In this document: positions 32,725 through 42,342 of the stretch, piece by piece
How positions within the stretch are numbered: the stretch's first letter is position 1
Layout of the letters: every line of letters begins with the position of its first letter
Source of the DNA: Christensenella intestinihominis
GTDB taxonomy: Bacteria; Bacillota; Clostridia; Christensenellales; Christensenellaceae
DNA: 64,000 nucleotides
Assembly: GCF_001678845.1 (NCBI RefSeq)
Contig: NZ_MAIQ01000002.1
Coordinates: 62,001 to 126,000, forward strand
Direction of reading: 5' to 3'
Made by a program: the position numbers and the translations under genes
Notes under the pieces: generated by a model
What the model was told of the DNA's origin: nothing
Databases searched by the model: none
What the model saw: only the letters and a program-made list of their open reading frames with translations

Positions 32725-35289
32725 TTAAGGAACCAGCGTATTTTCCGACGGAAGCACCGTGCCCGTTTCCTCGGTTTTCCCGTCGAGGTAATATTCGATA
32801 ATTTCCTTTGCCGCCGGCTCTGCATGCGAGCCGCCGATGCCGTTCGGAATATAGATAACAACCGCGATTTCAGGGTCCTCGCGCGGCGCATACGCCACGA
32901 ACCACGCGTTATTTTCCAGGTCGATATTGGAAACCGTACCGGTACCCGTTTTGCCCGCAATCTGGTTTTCGTATTTCCACCCGTTGAAAATCGACGTGGT
33001 CGAGTTCGCCTGTTCCGAAACCATCTGAGTCATGCCCTCCTGAATGGCGTTGAAATAGGAATCGCTTGCGTCGATCCGGTTGAATACCACCGGCTCCCGC
33101 TGCTCGATCACATTGCCGTCGTTGTCGACAATACTGTCCACAATGTGCGTCTCATACACCGAGCCGCCGTTGGCGACCGCCGCGATATACCGCGCGACCG
33201 CAACCGGCGTTACCGCCGTGGTACCCGAGCCGATTCCGGTAATGATCGTCTGCCGCTTATTCCACCGCAGTTCGGAGAGGTAGCCGTTGATATCATTGTC
33301 AAAACCGACTGTCTTGGAATAGGTCTGTGAAATCTGGAGCTCTTCATACAGGATATCCCTGATCTGTTCACCAATTTCGTAATTCGTGAGGTCCTTGCCC
33401 GCTTCCTCGATCAGGCGCTCCGCCGTCTTTTTGAGCTGCTCGTCCGTATATTCCACGCTCAGCTTTTCCCCGCATCCGCGCAGGTAATTCATCAGCGTAT
33501 TGCGGATCAAAAGGGGCAGGGACGTTTTTTGCGCGGTGACCTCCACGCCCTCCGAATTTATGGTGGAAATCGGCTTGGTGGGGTCGTAGAGCACGCTCTG
33601 GTTGCCGACCTGGCCGACCACCTCGCCCGTCAGTTCAATTCCGGTAGACGACGTCAGCCCGAATTTCTCGCCCCACTGGGACAGGGTGTCCGTGCTGCCC
33701 GTTGTCTGCGCGAGCAGGTCCGCGGTGCGGTAAAAGAAAAAGTTACAGCTGTTCTTAAGGCCGTCCGCCACGCTCTGGTCCGCATGGTTATGCCACGGGC
33801 CGTCCGGGTAAGCCCAGCACGCGGGGATATGTCCCGTAATCTGTTCTTCCTTGCGTTCGTCGTCGGTAAGCGGGTATGCGCCCTCGTCTGTGATGCGCGT
33901 ATCGAGGTTGATCGCGCCCTCCGCGAGGCCCGCCATGCCCGTAACCATCTTGAAGATGGAGCCGGGAATTCCCTTGGAGGAGATTGCGTTATTGAAAAGC
34001 GGCTTGGCCGGATCGTCGTTTAACGCCTGCATTTCTTCGGTGGAAATACCGCCCGTAAACAGGTTCGCGTCATAGGACGGATAACTTGCCATGGAAAGCA
34101 CCCGGCCTGTGTTGACGTCGAGCACCACCGCCGCGCCGGACTTTGCCAGGTTCATTTTTTCAAGGGTGGAGTTCCCCTCACGGCTTTTGAGGGTGTTCTG
34201 CACATCTTCGTTGTCGTCATAATCCTCGGGCTTCGCCTCGTTATACTGCTGCACCTGTTCGTCGTGCACCAGGTTGACGTTGTCCTCGAGCGCCTGTTCC
34301 ACCACCTGCTGCAGCTGTAAATCAAGCGTCAGGCGGACATTATAACCATCCGTGGGGGCGGTGTAGGACCGCTCGTTGATTACCTTGCCCCTGCTGTTGA
34401 CCTCTACGACGCGGGTTCCCTGCTTTTCCCTTGAATTGCCCGTGAGGTATTGTTCCATTGTGCTCTCAATACCTGCCGCGCCGATCAGGTCGTTCTGGGA
34501 ATATCCCTTGTCTTCATAATCCTTGATCGTTTCCTCATCGGTCATTTTGCCGAGATAGCCGACGATATGCGCCGCCACTTCGTCCTTGGGATAGATGCGG
34601 ATCGAGCTTTCGCCGACCTGGATTCCGTCGAGCTGGTCGGATTTCCCTTCGATCAGCGCCACCGTATCCATATTCACATCCTCGCTGATGGTAACGGGAA
34701 CATAGGAACGGTAAGACGAAAGCTGTACCTCCTGCCAGATCGAAAGAAGCTTGCGCGCCTGTTCGTAGGTATATTCTTCGGGAATACGGTAACGGATGCG
34801 CAGATCGCGGTAAATCGCGTCCGGGGACGCCTCGTCCGACACGAACATATTCTTGCACCAGTTTACCCTGCGCTTCTCGATATCCTGTTCATTGGTGATG
34901 CCAAAATCATATCCGAAGGTGCCGTCTTCGTTGCGTACGATATTAAACGTATCGATCGTCGTGCCGCCGCCCTGCTCAATGAGGGCGATGGCTTCGGAAA
35001 GTACGCTTGTATAATATGCTTTATCCGTCGTGCTGTTCCGGGTGGGGTCCCGCAGGAACTGTATATCATAGCTGCTCTGGTCGTAGGCGAGCGGAATTCC
35101 CGTAATATCGGTGATTTGCCCGCGCGAGCCCTTGAGGGTCAGCGACCTGATTTTTTTGCTTTCGGACTGGGTGGAAAGCTCGCCGCCCTGCGTCAGCGTC
35201 AGGTTCCCAAGCCCCGCGCCAAGCGCTATAAAAGCCACAAGTGTAATCGCCATGATAACGAAAAACCTGTTTTTTAATTTTTTAAACAT
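32725..35289 (-). CDS. mrdA: Penicillin-binding protein 2 (class B, elongation)
   Basis: 854 residues, longer than the 600-700 of most PBP2, as is usual in Clostridia. It has one N-terminal membrane anchor (about 8-30), a pedestal region with LKGSRGQITD, and a transpeptidase domain whose nucleophile S444 is in GSIFKM (S-x-x-K), SxN at 514-516 (SCN) and the KTGTG box near residue 775. A Lys/Asp-rich insert (about 335-375) lies before the active site. It cross-links side-wall peptidoglycan together with RodA and MreC/D. Confidence 0.94.
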   Translation of the reverse strand: MFKKLKNRFFVIMAITLVAFIALGAGLGNLTLTQGGELSTQSESKKIRSLTLKGSRGQITDITGIPLAYDQSSYDIQFLRDPTRNSTTDKAYYTSVLSEAIALIEQGGGTTIDTFNIVRNEDGTFGYDFGITNEQDIEKRRVNWCKNMFVSDEASPDAIYRDLRIRYRIPEEYTYEQARKLLSIWQEVQLSSYRSYVPVTISEDVNMDTVALIEGKSDQLDGIQVGESSIRIYPKDEVAAHIVGYLGKMTDEETIKDYEDKGYSQNDLIGAAGIESTMEQYLTGNSREKQGTRVVEVNSRGKVINERSYTAPTDGYNVRLTLDLQLQQVVEQALEDNVNLVHDEQVQQYNEAKPEDYDDNEDVQNTLKSREGNSTLEKMNLAKSGAAVVLDVNTGRVLSMASYPSYDANLFTGGISTEEMQALNDDPAKPLFNNAISSKGIPGSIFKMVTGMAGLAEGAINLDTRITDEGAYPLTDDERKEEQITGHIPACWAYPDGPWHNHADQSVADGLKNSCNFFFYRTADLLAQTTGSTDTLSQWGEKFGLTSSTGIELTGEVVGQVGNQSVLYDPTKPISTINSEGVEVTAQKTSLPLLIRNTLMNYLRGCGEKLSVEYTDEQLKKTAERLIEEAGKDLTNYEIGEQIRDILYEELQISQTYSKTVGFDNDINGYLSELRWNKRQTIITGIGSGTTAVTPVAVARYIAAVANGGSVYETHIVDSIVDNDGNVIEQREPVVFNRIDASDSYFNAIQEGMTQMVSEQANSTTSIFNGWKYENQIAGKTGTGTVSNIDLENNAWFVAYAPREDPEIAVVIYIPNGIGGSHAEPAAKEIIEYYLDGKTEETGTVLPSENTLVP

Positions 35290-35305
35290 CCTGTTTTTTC
35301 CTCAC

Positions 35306-35839
35306 TTAAAGCTCGTCCAAAAAATGGGACGACATACGCGGGCGCATCCATGTGTTCCTGTACAAAAGGGAAACCAGCAGGTAGACCAGGAGAAGAAGCG
35401 CACCGCTGAAAGCGGCGGACGGAAGCATGTCCCGCAGGAAAATCGCCCCCAAATCAAACTGGCGCGCGCCCTGTGCAAACACAATCAGCGCCATTACCAA
35501 TTCCTTAATCATATAGCCGCCCGCGCCAACAATGAAAATATGAAGCGAATTGAATTTCTCCATCCTGTGCGCCGCAATGCTTGCTACCGCCGCGGCAATC
35601 GTATAGGAAAGCGCGTACATCCCCAGCGTCGTGGAAAACATCATGTCCATCAACAATCCTGCCGCCGCCGCGAAAATAATAGGCGTTATGCTTTTTTCAA
35701 CCAGTACGAGCGCGAGCACAATCAGCAATACAATATCGACCTGGATGCCGAGGCCCGCAAGGTCGAACGATGTACTGAACACCGTGCCCGACAAAATCGT
35801 ACTGAGGACGCCCAGCAGGACAAAAACCACATATCTCAT
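35306..35839 (-). CDS. mreD: Rod shape-determining protein MreD
   Basis: 177 residues, a small membrane protein with about five spans: MRYVVFVLLGVLSTILS first, then IVLLIVLALVLVEKS, and the GLLMDMMFSTTLGMYAL stretch typical of MreD. It works in the elongasome. The ATG at 35837-35839 follows AGGAG and begins 4 bases after mreC; the frame extends 31 codons upstream inside mreC without meaning. Confidence 0.9.
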   Translation of the reverse strand: MRYVVFVLLGVLSTILSGTVFSTSFDLAGLGIQVDIVLLIVLALVLVEKSITPIIFAAAAGLLMDMMFSTTLGMYALSYTIAAAVASIAAHRMEKFNSLHIFIVGAGGYMIKELVMALIVFAQGARQFDLGAIFLRDMLPSAAFSGALLLLVYLLVSLLYRNTWMRPRMSSHFLDEL

Positions 35840-35843
35840 GCCA

Positions 35844-36785
35844 TTACTCCTGCGGCTGCGCGCTGTCTTCCGGCTGCGAGGACGGGGCAGGCTTCGCAGC
35901 CTCGCCGACCGTTGCGCTGCCGATGACCTCATTGGCCGCGGAAATTGTTCCCGTTTCTTCGCCGTCCATCGAGGTTACCACAAACACCTCTTCCAGCCTG
36001 CGGAAATCCACCGCCGGTTCAATCCTTACGTTTTTCCCCTCCGCTTCCGTATCGGAGGAAGATGCGACCTCGCCGATCAAGAAACCCTTGGGATAAACGC
36101 CGTCAAGGCCGGAGGTGATAATTTTATCGCCCTCCATAATATCCGCGTCAAGGGGCAGGAACGTAATATACAGGGAATCGTCGAGTGAATTATTGGAAAT
36201 TGCGCCCTTGACGATCGCCTGCTCGCGCGTACGCTCCATAATGGAGGAAAGGCTGCTGCGCGCGTCGATAATCGCCATTACCTTGGAAGAATTGAGGTTT
36301 ACCTCCTCAATCCGGCCGACAAGGCCGTCCGCCGTAATCACCGGCATGTTTTCCTTCACCCCGTCCGCCCGGCCAAGGTTGATTGTAAACACATCAAACC
36401 AGTTGCCGGGGTTTTTCCCGGTAATCCGCGCAAGCATAAGCTCCTGGTTAGTATTATTCTGTTTGTATTCGAGAAGATCGGCAAGCCGCTCGTTTTCCTT
36501 TTTCAGTTCCTCATATTCGCGGGATTTGCTTTTAAATACTTCAAGCTCGCTCTGGAGCTCCTGGTTCTTCTGCTCCTGGTCGTCCTTGTTGACAAGGCCG
36601 TCAAAAAAGCCGCCGATCCCCGACGATACCTGATAGAAAAACTCCTGCACCGGCGAAAAGATGCCGCCCGCCTGCCCTGCGCTTTGTGAAATAGCGCCGT
36701 TGCTGCTGCTCGCAACCAACAGGATCACAAGAACGATAATAATAATGATCGTTATGACCAGCGGTTTGTTCCTGAATATGCCCAC
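35844..36785 (-). CDS. mreC: Rod shape-determining protein MreC
   Basis: 313 residues. A short cytoplasmic start (GIFRNKPLV), one span (about 10-27), a coiled coil (about 60-95; NQELQSELEVFKSKSREYEELKKENERL in outline), then the periplasmic-type beta domains with GNWFDVFTINLGRADGV and a Ser/Pro/Glu tail. The frame opens at 36857, but that ATG lies only 10 bases from a TATAAT box and lacks an RBS. GTG at 36785, with AAAGG nine bases upstream, gives a normal MreC N terminus and is preferred. mreB is not adjacent. Confidence 0.92.
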   Translation of the reverse strand: MGIFRNKPLVITIIIIIVLVILLVASSSNGAISQSAGQAGGIFSPVQEFFYQVSSGIGGFFDGLVNKDDQEQKNQELQSELEVFKSKSREYEELKKENERLADLLEYKQNNTNQELMLARITGKNPGNWFDVFTINLGRADGVKENMPVITADGLVGRIEEVNLNSSKVMAIIDARSSLSSIMERTREQAIVKGAISNNSLDDSLYITFLPLDADIMEGDKIITSGLDGVYPKGFLIGEVASSSDTEAEGKNVRIEPAVDFRRLEEVFVVTSMDGEETGTISAANEVIGSATVGEAAKPAPSSQPEDSAQPQE

Positions 36786-36867
36786 AACCGTCTGCCTTTC
36801 GTAGTTACCGGACGCGCCTTTTGCTTCCTTGCGGGCAAAGCCCGTCCGCGCATCCATAATTTTTTCA

Positions 36868-36897
36868 ATTATACCATAAACGCGGAGGGTTTGTCAT
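36868..36897 (-). promoter_or_regulatory. Promoter of mreCD-mrdA-minCDE
   Basis: Extended -10 TGGTATAAT (hexamer at 36868-36873), 18-base spacer, -35 ATGACA (36892-36897). It yields a leader of about 75 bases to the GTG start of mreC. Confidence 0.7.
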
Positions 36898-36952
36898 ATT
36901 GCGAAGTAAACTTTTTGTAACAATTAGGCTATGGAACATGCAGATACGCAAA

Positions 36953-37007
36953 CGGGCCCGCATCCGTGTCCTCCCGGTTTTCCGGAAAGATTCACATCTG
37001 CGGGCCC
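36953..37007 (-). terminator. Terminator of the sugar-catabolic operon
   Basis: CGGGCCCGCA pairs with TGCGGGCCC across about 37 bases holding an inner CCGG-type hairpin. It lies just past the SDR stop on the minus strand. Confidence 0.6.
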
Positions 37008-37031
37008 ATCCCCTTGATTTTATCGCTTCGG

Positions 37032-37796
37032 TCAGATTTCTCCTTTTTCCTGTTTCGGCTGTCCGTTCCAGGCCGAGAGTCCCCCGTCCACAGACAGGTT
37101 CTGGCCGGTGATATGTCCTGCCGCGTCCGAAGCCAGAAAGACCGCCGCTTCTGCAATCTGGGAAGGCTCCCCGAGCACATGGTCGGGCAGGGCGGCAAGG
37201 AAGGCCGACATAACGTCTTCGCCCGTGCCGTTTAAAAACATCGGCGTCTTCGTCGCCGAGGGCGAAATACAGTTAATGCGTATCCCCTCCCCGGCATAGT
37301 CGAGCGCCGCCGAACGAGTCAGGTTGATAACCGCGGCCTTGCTTGCACAGTAAAGGGGCGCGTTGTAGTCCCCCCGCATACCTGAAATTGACGCAATATT
37401 TACGACTGCGCCCTTCCCTTTTTCGATCATACCCGGAAGCAGGGCGCGCATCATATAAAATATCCCGCGGACATTGACGTCAAACTGGATATCAAAATCC
37501 TCTTTTGCCGCTTCGTGCAGCTTTCCCCCGCGGAATACGCCCGCACAGTTTACCAATACGTCGCAGCCTCCCGTCTTTGCGGCCAGTTCCTTCACGCTTT
37601 CCTCCCGTGAAATGTCGGACGGGACGGCGCGCACTTTGCCGTCTCCATATTGCTCCGCAAGCGCCCGCGCCGTTTCCCCGAGCAATTCCTTGTTTGCATC
37701 CGTGGCGACCACGATGTCCCCAAGGGCAAGGAACGCCTTTGCAACCGCTTTCCCGATGCCGCTTGCGGCGCCGGTCACTACTACAGTCCTTTGCAT
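37032..37796 (-). CDS. Short-chain dehydrogenase/reductase (classical SDR)
   Basis: 254 residues. The nucleotide loop TGAASGIGKAVA, an Asp at the end of beta-2 (VVATDANKEL, favouring NAD over NADP), NCAG, and the catalytic Ser and YxxxK (YCASKAAV) are all present, with GGLSAWNG at the C terminus. It oxidises or reduces a sugar-like or polyol substrate. The start ATG follows GGGGAGGAAAGG. It is the last gene of a seven-gene operon beginning at 44529 and probably performs a dehydrogenase step on the imported sugar. Confidence 0.9.
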   Translation of the reverse strand: MQRTVVVTGAASGIGKAVAKAFLALGDIVVATDANKELLGETARALAEQYGDGKVRAVPSDISREESVKELAAKTGGCDVLVNCAGVFRGGKLHEAAKEDFDIQFDVNVRGIFYMMRALLPGMIEKGKGAVVNIASISGMRGDYNAPLYCASKAAVINLTRSAALDYAGEGIRINCISPSATKTPMFLNGTGEDVMSAFLAALPDHVLGEPSQIAEAAVFLASDAAGHITGQNLSVDGGLSAWNGQPKQEKGEI

Positions 37797-37815
37797 TGCC
37801 TTTCCTCCCCTGCCG

Positions 37816-38208
37816 TCACAGAATCTGGTCAAATTCAATCTCCTCGCCGGTGGGCGATTTGATTTTGAAATACCTGCATCCGTTTTCCCATGCGGACTCC
37901 ATGTCCTGTATTCCGCCGGTCGTACACGGATAGCCCATCTTCACGCTGTATTCGTAATCCTTTTCGATGTCGTCGGAAACGAACGAAATATGGTCGATCT
38001 TTCCCCTGACGCTTTCTCCGACTCCCGATACCGGCTGGAACACTTCATAGTTGATCCCGTTTCCGCGCAGGAATTTGCACGGCGTGCCGTCCGGCGCAAT
38101 ACATTCCCCGTACAGTTCAAACCCAAGTACCTCTGTATACCAGGCGACGGTGGCGTCAATGTCGTCTGTTGCCAGCCCGATATGGTCGTGTTTCCTGTTT
38201 TTCAGCAT
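37816..38208 (-). CDS. VOC family (glyoxalase/dioxygenase fold) protein
   Basis: 130 residues in two beta-alpha-beta-beta-beta modules. Candidate metal ligands are the His in HDHIGLAT near residue 9, a Glu in NYEVFQP, the His in IDHISFV, and the Glu in EEIEFDQIL. This fits the glyoxalase/epimerase group of the VOC superfamily. AGGAGCAG precedes the ATG. In the operon it may isomerise or epimerise a keto-sugar intermediate, which is inference. Confidence 0.85.
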   Translation of the reverse strand: MLKNRKHDHIGLATDDIDATVAWYTEVLGFELYGECIAPDGTPCKFLRGNGINYEVFQPVSGVGESVRGKIDHISFVSDDIEKDYEYSVKMGYPCTTGGIQDMESAWENGCRYFKIKSPTGEEIEFDQIL

Positions 38209-38279
38209 TTGTCTGCTCCTTTCATGGCAGGCGCCCGGGCGGCGAAAAACGTCGCCCAAGTCCTCTGCCGCGAGAGATT

Positions 38280-39755
38280 CTATTCTTCGTACATTTCGTA
38301 TGGAATACTGCGGACTGCTCCGCCTTTATAATTTTTATCCGTAGGGAAATAGGTCCCGTCTTTCTTCGACTGTTCGAGCCGCATTTTGGCCTGTGCAATG
38401 CCATCCTTGAACTGCGGAAGCCATTGTTCTTCGGCAACAAGCATCTCGTCCGTCATCTGGCGGATTTGCCGCGGGTCAAGCGCCGCGCCTGTAAGCGGAT
38501 CAAGCAGCATCGCCTGGTAAAGCTTTTTTACGTTGCCCGTGCAGGAGGCGTCCGTCGCAAGCTTATTGACCGTAACAAGCCGGTTGATTACTTCGACCTG
38601 CGCGTCGTCCATCTCCCCGTAAACCGGAACGTTGATCCCGTGGATATCCGCATAGCACGGCACTTCGACAATCGCTTCGTCCATAATATTCTTGATCGAT
38701 CCGTTATTCACGACGTTGATGTGCCCGCGGTATATCCGGTTGAGTTCCATGCCCTCCATCAGGAAGGATGCGTGTTCATGCGACCGTTTGCCCGCATCGA
38801 AAATGAGGCCGGGCGACTTCATCCTCAGCTCGTAGTTCTTGGCGGAAAGCTCCTGCTCCAGTTCGGACATCCCGTAATAGCCGTTCGTTTCGCCCGCAAA
38901 GCAGTGTACATAGCTGACCCAGTCGGCAAGGAGCTTCGGGTTGGTCCGGTACCACGGCACCAGGTCCGTAGTATGGCCGTTCTGTTCGGTGTTGTACGCC
39001 CCGAACCAGTCAAGCATATCACGGCGCGCCTTTTCCATTTCGCTGTATTTGGGATGCGCGGCATAGGCGTCCGCAAGCCCCGGGATCAGGTCCTTATGCC
39101 TTCCGGTTTCCCGGTCTGTCGTCCACACGTCGGTATAGAAGCCCATGTGGTTTACTCCAAGGCAGGTAATGTAAATATCTTCCACCGGCATATGGTATAC
39201 GCTTGCAAACTGCCTGTGGCCGATTCCCACGCCGTGGCACATGCCGATTGCCGGAACCTTTCCGTACTTGGCCGCTGCCCACGTGGTCATGGTCAGGGGA
39301 TTGGCGACATTGAAGAACATCGCGTCGTCCCGCGCGTATTGCTTCATATCCCTGCATATATCGAGCACAAGTGGGATCATGCGCTGCCCATACATGATGC
39401 CGCCCGCGCACAGGGTATCGCCCACGCACTGGTCGAGACCATAGGAGAGGGGAATCATCAGGTCGCATTCCCATCCCTTGAGTCCGCCGACCTTCGCCAT
39501 ATTGAAGACATATTTCGCGTCCTTGATTGCCTCGGCACGGTCGGTGGTGGCCTGTATTTTGATGGACAGGCCGTTTTCATCGATATCCCTCTGGCAGAGC
39601 GCCGTCGAGCGTTCCAGTTTCTCTTCGTCGATGTCGGTAAACGCGACGTCTATCTGCTGGAATTCAGGCACTGATAAAATATCGTAAACCAGCTTTTCCG
39701 CATATTCCACACTGCCGGCGCCCACAAACGCCACTTTGAATTTCTTGTAATCCAT
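38280..39755 (-). CDS. Glycoside hydrolase family 4 (NAD- and Mn-dependent)
   Basis: 491 residues. GH4 enzymes cleave glycosides by transient oxidation with NAD and a divalent metal. The dinucleotide loop FVGAGSVEYAEKL, an Asp after beta-2 (TDID, about 40-43), ANPLTMTTWA (Asn and Thr), metal ligand C173 in GMCHGVG and H203 in GVNHMGF are all present. Family activities range from alpha-glucosidase and alpha-galactosidase to uronidases; the ABC (not PTS) context argues for a non-phosphorylated substrate. AGGAGG precedes the ATG. It lies between the permease and the VOC gene. Confidence 0.9.
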   Translation of the reverse strand: MDYKKFKVAFVGAGSVEYAEKLVYDILSVPEFQQIDVAFTDIDEEKLERSTALCQRDIDENGLSIKIQATTDRAEAIKDAKYVFNMAKVGGLKGWECDLMIPLSYGLDQCVGDTLCAGGIMYGQRMIPLVLDICRDMKQYARDDAMFFNVANPLTMTTWAAAKYGKVPAIGMCHGVGIGHRQFASVYHMPVEDIYITCLGVNHMGFYTDVWTTDRETGRHKDLIPGLADAYAAHPKYSEMEKARRDMLDWFGAYNTEQNGHTTDLVPWYRTNPKLLADWVSYVHCFAGETNGYYGMSELEQELSAKNYELRMKSPGLIFDAGKRSHEHASFLMEGMELNRIYRGHINVVNNGSIKNIMDEAIVEVPCYADIHGINVPVYGEMDDAQVEVINRLVTVNKLATDASCTGNVKKLYQAMLLDPLTGAALDPRQIRQMTDEMLVAEEQWLPQFKDGIAQAKMRLEQSKKDGTYFPTDKNYKGGAVRSIPYEMYEE

Positions 39756-39791
39756 TTTTTCCTCCTGTTTTAATTTTTCCGCGAATACTCG

Positions 39792-40754
39792 CTAAGCGAT
39801 TTTCTGGGTTTCCCTGTTCCTCGAAAGGCAGTCGAACCCTACTGCCAGCAGCAATACGACGCCCTTTACCACCAACTGCGGATACTCGCCCACATTGAGG
39901 AGCACGAATCCGTTCGTCAGTACGCCAATGATGAGCACGCCGATAATCACACTGGATATCTTTGCACGTCCGCCCGAAATGCTGACCCCGCCAAGCACTA
40001 CGGCGGTCAGTACATCGAATTCAAAATCCTTTCCGGTCAGCGGCGAACCGGAATTGAGACGCGAAAGCATGATGATTCCGGCAATGCCTACGAACAGTCC
40101 GCAGATCGAATAGGCCAGGCGCTTCATGCGGTTGACCTCAATGCCTGAAAGCTCGGCGGCCGTCTCGTTTCCGCCGATTGCAAAGAAGTATCGCCCAAAA
40201 TAGGTTTTAGTGAGAATAAACCATCCCACAATCAGGCAGCCCACCATGATAATGACCGGAACCGGGATGACTCCCCCGACAAAGCCCTGCCCGAGGCCCC
40301 GGAAGCTTTCCGGGAAGCCTATGATCGATTGTCCGTTCGAGATCATATAGGCAATGCCCCGCAGGATGCTCATCATGGCAATCGTGGCGATCATCGGCGG
40401 CATATTCGTTTTGGTGATAATCGCTCCGTTGAGATAGCCGATCAGAATCGTGAGCACGATCACGACCGTGCAGGCAAGTATGGGGTCCAGGCCCATTTTC
40501 GCCATCATATATGCGCAAAGCACGTTTCCAAAGGTGATCTGCGAGCCGATGGACAGGTCGATCCCTCCCGTGAGCAGTACAAGCGTCTGGCCTACGCCCG
40601 CAATCGCGATCATGGAGACCTGCCGCAGGATATTCGTAAAGTTTGAAAAATCGAAAAATGTCGGCGACAGGCATGTAAAGATCACAATCTCAATAATAAA
40701 GACAATGAAAACGCCGTATTTTTTTGCGATTGTCCCGATCGAAATGTTTTTCAT
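39792..40754 (-). CDS. Ribose-type sugar ABC permease (RbsC family)
   Basis: 320 residues with about nine or ten hydrophobic spans. RbsC landmarks are LVLLTGGIDLSIGSQ, LNGAIITKTNMPPMIATIAMMS, FAIGGNETAAELSGI (the EAA-like loop that contacts the ATPase) and VLGGVSISGGRA. It forms the membrane channel with the ATPase encoded next to it. Start: ATG at 40752-40754, right after the ATPase stop, with GGGGGG upstream. Confidence 0.93.
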   Translation of the reverse strand: MKNISIGTIAKKYGVFIVFIIEIVIFTCLSPTFFDFSNFTNILRQVSMIAIAGVGQTLVLLTGGIDLSIGSQITFGNVLCAYMMAKMGLDPILACTVVIVLTILIGYLNGAIITKTNMPPMIATIAMMSILRGIAYMISNGQSIIGFPESFRGLGQGFVGGVIPVPVIIMVGCLIVGWFILTKTYFGRYFFAIGGNETAAELSGIEVNRMKRLAYSICGLFVGIAGIIMLSRLNSGSPLTGKDFEFDVLTAVVLGGVSISGGRAKISSVIIGVLIIGVLTNGFVLLNVGEYPQLVVKGVVLLLAVGFDCLSRNRETQKIA

Positions 40755-40756
40755 AA

Positions 40757-42253
40757 TCAATTCCCCCCCGTTTTCGATGCATAATGCAGAATTTTTTCCT
40801 TGTCGAAATCCTCATGCGTCAGTTCCGCCGTCATATTGCCTTCGCACAGCACGATCATGCGGTCGGCCATGCCGATCAGTTCTTCCATTTCTGACGTAAT
40901 CATGATAATCGCCTTGCCGTTTTCCACCAATTCGTTCATTATCATATAGATTTCATGTTTTGCACCCACGTCGATTCCGCGGGTTGGTTCGTCCAGGATG
41001 ATAAGGTCGGGCTCGGTCGCCAGCCATTTTGCCAGTACGACCTTCTGCTGGTTGCCCCCCGAAAGGCTGTTGACCTCCTGTGTCATGGTCGGCGTCTTGA
41101 TTCTCAGGCTTTCCCTGAATTCGTGCGCTACGCTCTTTTCCTTTTGTTTATCGATGACCGTTAATTTGGAAAGCCTGCGCAGTTGTGCCAGGGTGATATT
41201 GTCCTGTACGGACAACTCGAGGATGGCGCCCTGCTGCTTCCTGTCCTCAGGCACCAGCGCAATCCCGTGATCCACCGCCTGCGCCGGGGACCTCGGCTGT
41301 ACTTTTTCCCCTTTAAAAATGATTTCCCCCGACTCCGGACGCGCCATGCCGAAGATCATCTGCGCCAGCTCCGTACGGCCCGCGCCCATGATCCCCGCGA
41401 AGGCAAGTATCTCGCCTTTGCGCACATGGAAGGATATATCCTTCACCCCATTTCCCGTCAGGTGTTTTGCCTCCAGCACGATCTCTCCATAAATATTTTC
41501 CTTCCGCTTGGGAAAGGTCTCCTTGAGTTCGCGGCCCACCATCAGCTTGATAAGTTCTTCCCGGTTGGTCTCCGCCGTATTCATTGTTTTAATCAGCTGC
41601 CCGTCGCGCAGAACGGACACCCGGTCGGATATGCTGAATATTTCCTCCAGGCGGTGCGAGATATATACGATCGTAACGCCTTCCGCCTTCAGCTGGGCGA
41701 TGATCCCCATCAGGATATCCACCTCCGCCGTTGTAAGCGGCGCGGTCGGTTCGTCCATAACCAGTATCTTTGCGTTCTTGGAAATAGCCTTTGTGATTTC
41801 CACCATCTGCTGGTACCCGATGCTCAGGTTTTCCACCAGCGACCTCGGGTCCATCGTCATATGGAACCGCTTGAGTATTTTTGTGGTTTCCTGCTCCATG
41901 CGCTTCATGTCCGGAACAACCCCTTTGCGGATCGGGCATCCTAGGAATACGTTTTCCGCTACGCTGAGCTCGTTTACCAGATTGAATTCCTGATAGATAA
42001 CCGCAATGCCGTTTTCCTGCGACAGCGCGGGCGAAAGCTTGTCAAACCGTTTCCCGTCTATGATGATCTCGCCGCTCGTGGGGGTGACCGCCCCGCTGCA
42101 GGTTTTAATCAGGGTCGATTTTCCCGCGCCGTTTTCGCCGACCAGCGCATGGACCTCCCCCTGCCTGAAATCGATCGTGACGTCATCCAGCGCAACCGTC
42201 CCCGGATATCTTTTGGTAATGTTTTTAAATTCCAGAATTACCTGCTCTCCCAC
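40757..42253 (-). CDS. Ribose-type sugar ABC ATPase with two intact nucleotide-binding domains (RbsA/MglA family)
   Basis: 498 residues, two tandem NBDs. NBD1: Walker A GENGAGKST, Q-loop VIYQEF, signature LSIGYQQ, Walker B ILVMDEPT, H-loop YISHRL. NBD2: a Walker A-like GIMGAGRTE (as usual in RbsA), signature LSGGNQQ, Walker B LIILDEPTRGID. It powers uptake with the permease directly downstream. It is the functional reference against which the degenerate paralog at 47708-49183 stands out. The binding-protein gene is upstream, with a hairpin in between. Confidence 0.95.
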   Translation of the reverse strand: MGEQVILEFKNITKRYPGTVALDDVTIDFRQGEVHALVGENGAGKSTLIKTCSGAVTPTSGEIIIDGKRFDKLSPALSQENGIAVIYQEFNLVNELSVAENVFLGCPIRKGVVPDMKRMEQETTKILKRFHMTMDPRSLVENLSIGYQQMVEITKAISKNAKILVMDEPTAPLTTAEVDILMGIIAQLKAEGVTIVYISHRLEEIFSISDRVSVLRDGQLIKTMNTAETNREELIKLMVGRELKETFPKRKENIYGEIVLEAKHLTGNGVKDISFHVRKGEILAFAGIMGAGRTELAQMIFGMARPESGEIIFKGEKVQPRSPAQAVDHGIALVPEDRKQQGAILELSVQDNITLAQLRRLSKLTVIDKQKEKSVAHEFRESLRIKTPTMTQEVNSLSGGNQQKVVLAKWLATEPDLIILDEPTRGIDVGAKHEIYMIMNELVENGKAIIMITSEMEELIGMADRMIVLCEGNMTAELTHEDFDKEKILHYASKTGGN

Positions 42254-42279
42254 GATTTTTCCCCCTTTACCTTGAATTT

Positions 42280-42314
42280 ATGGCGGACGGGCTCCAAGTG
42301 CTCCCGCCCGCCAT
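42280..42314 (-). terminator. Attenuator-like hairpin after the binding-protein gene
   Basis: ATGGCGG-a-CGGG with CCCG-c-CCGCCAT, between the binding-protein stop and the ATPase start. Such hairpins usually let the binding protein be made in excess. Confidence 0.65.
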
Positions 42315-42342
42315 TTTCCGCCTCACTCCGCTGCTGCGGGGC

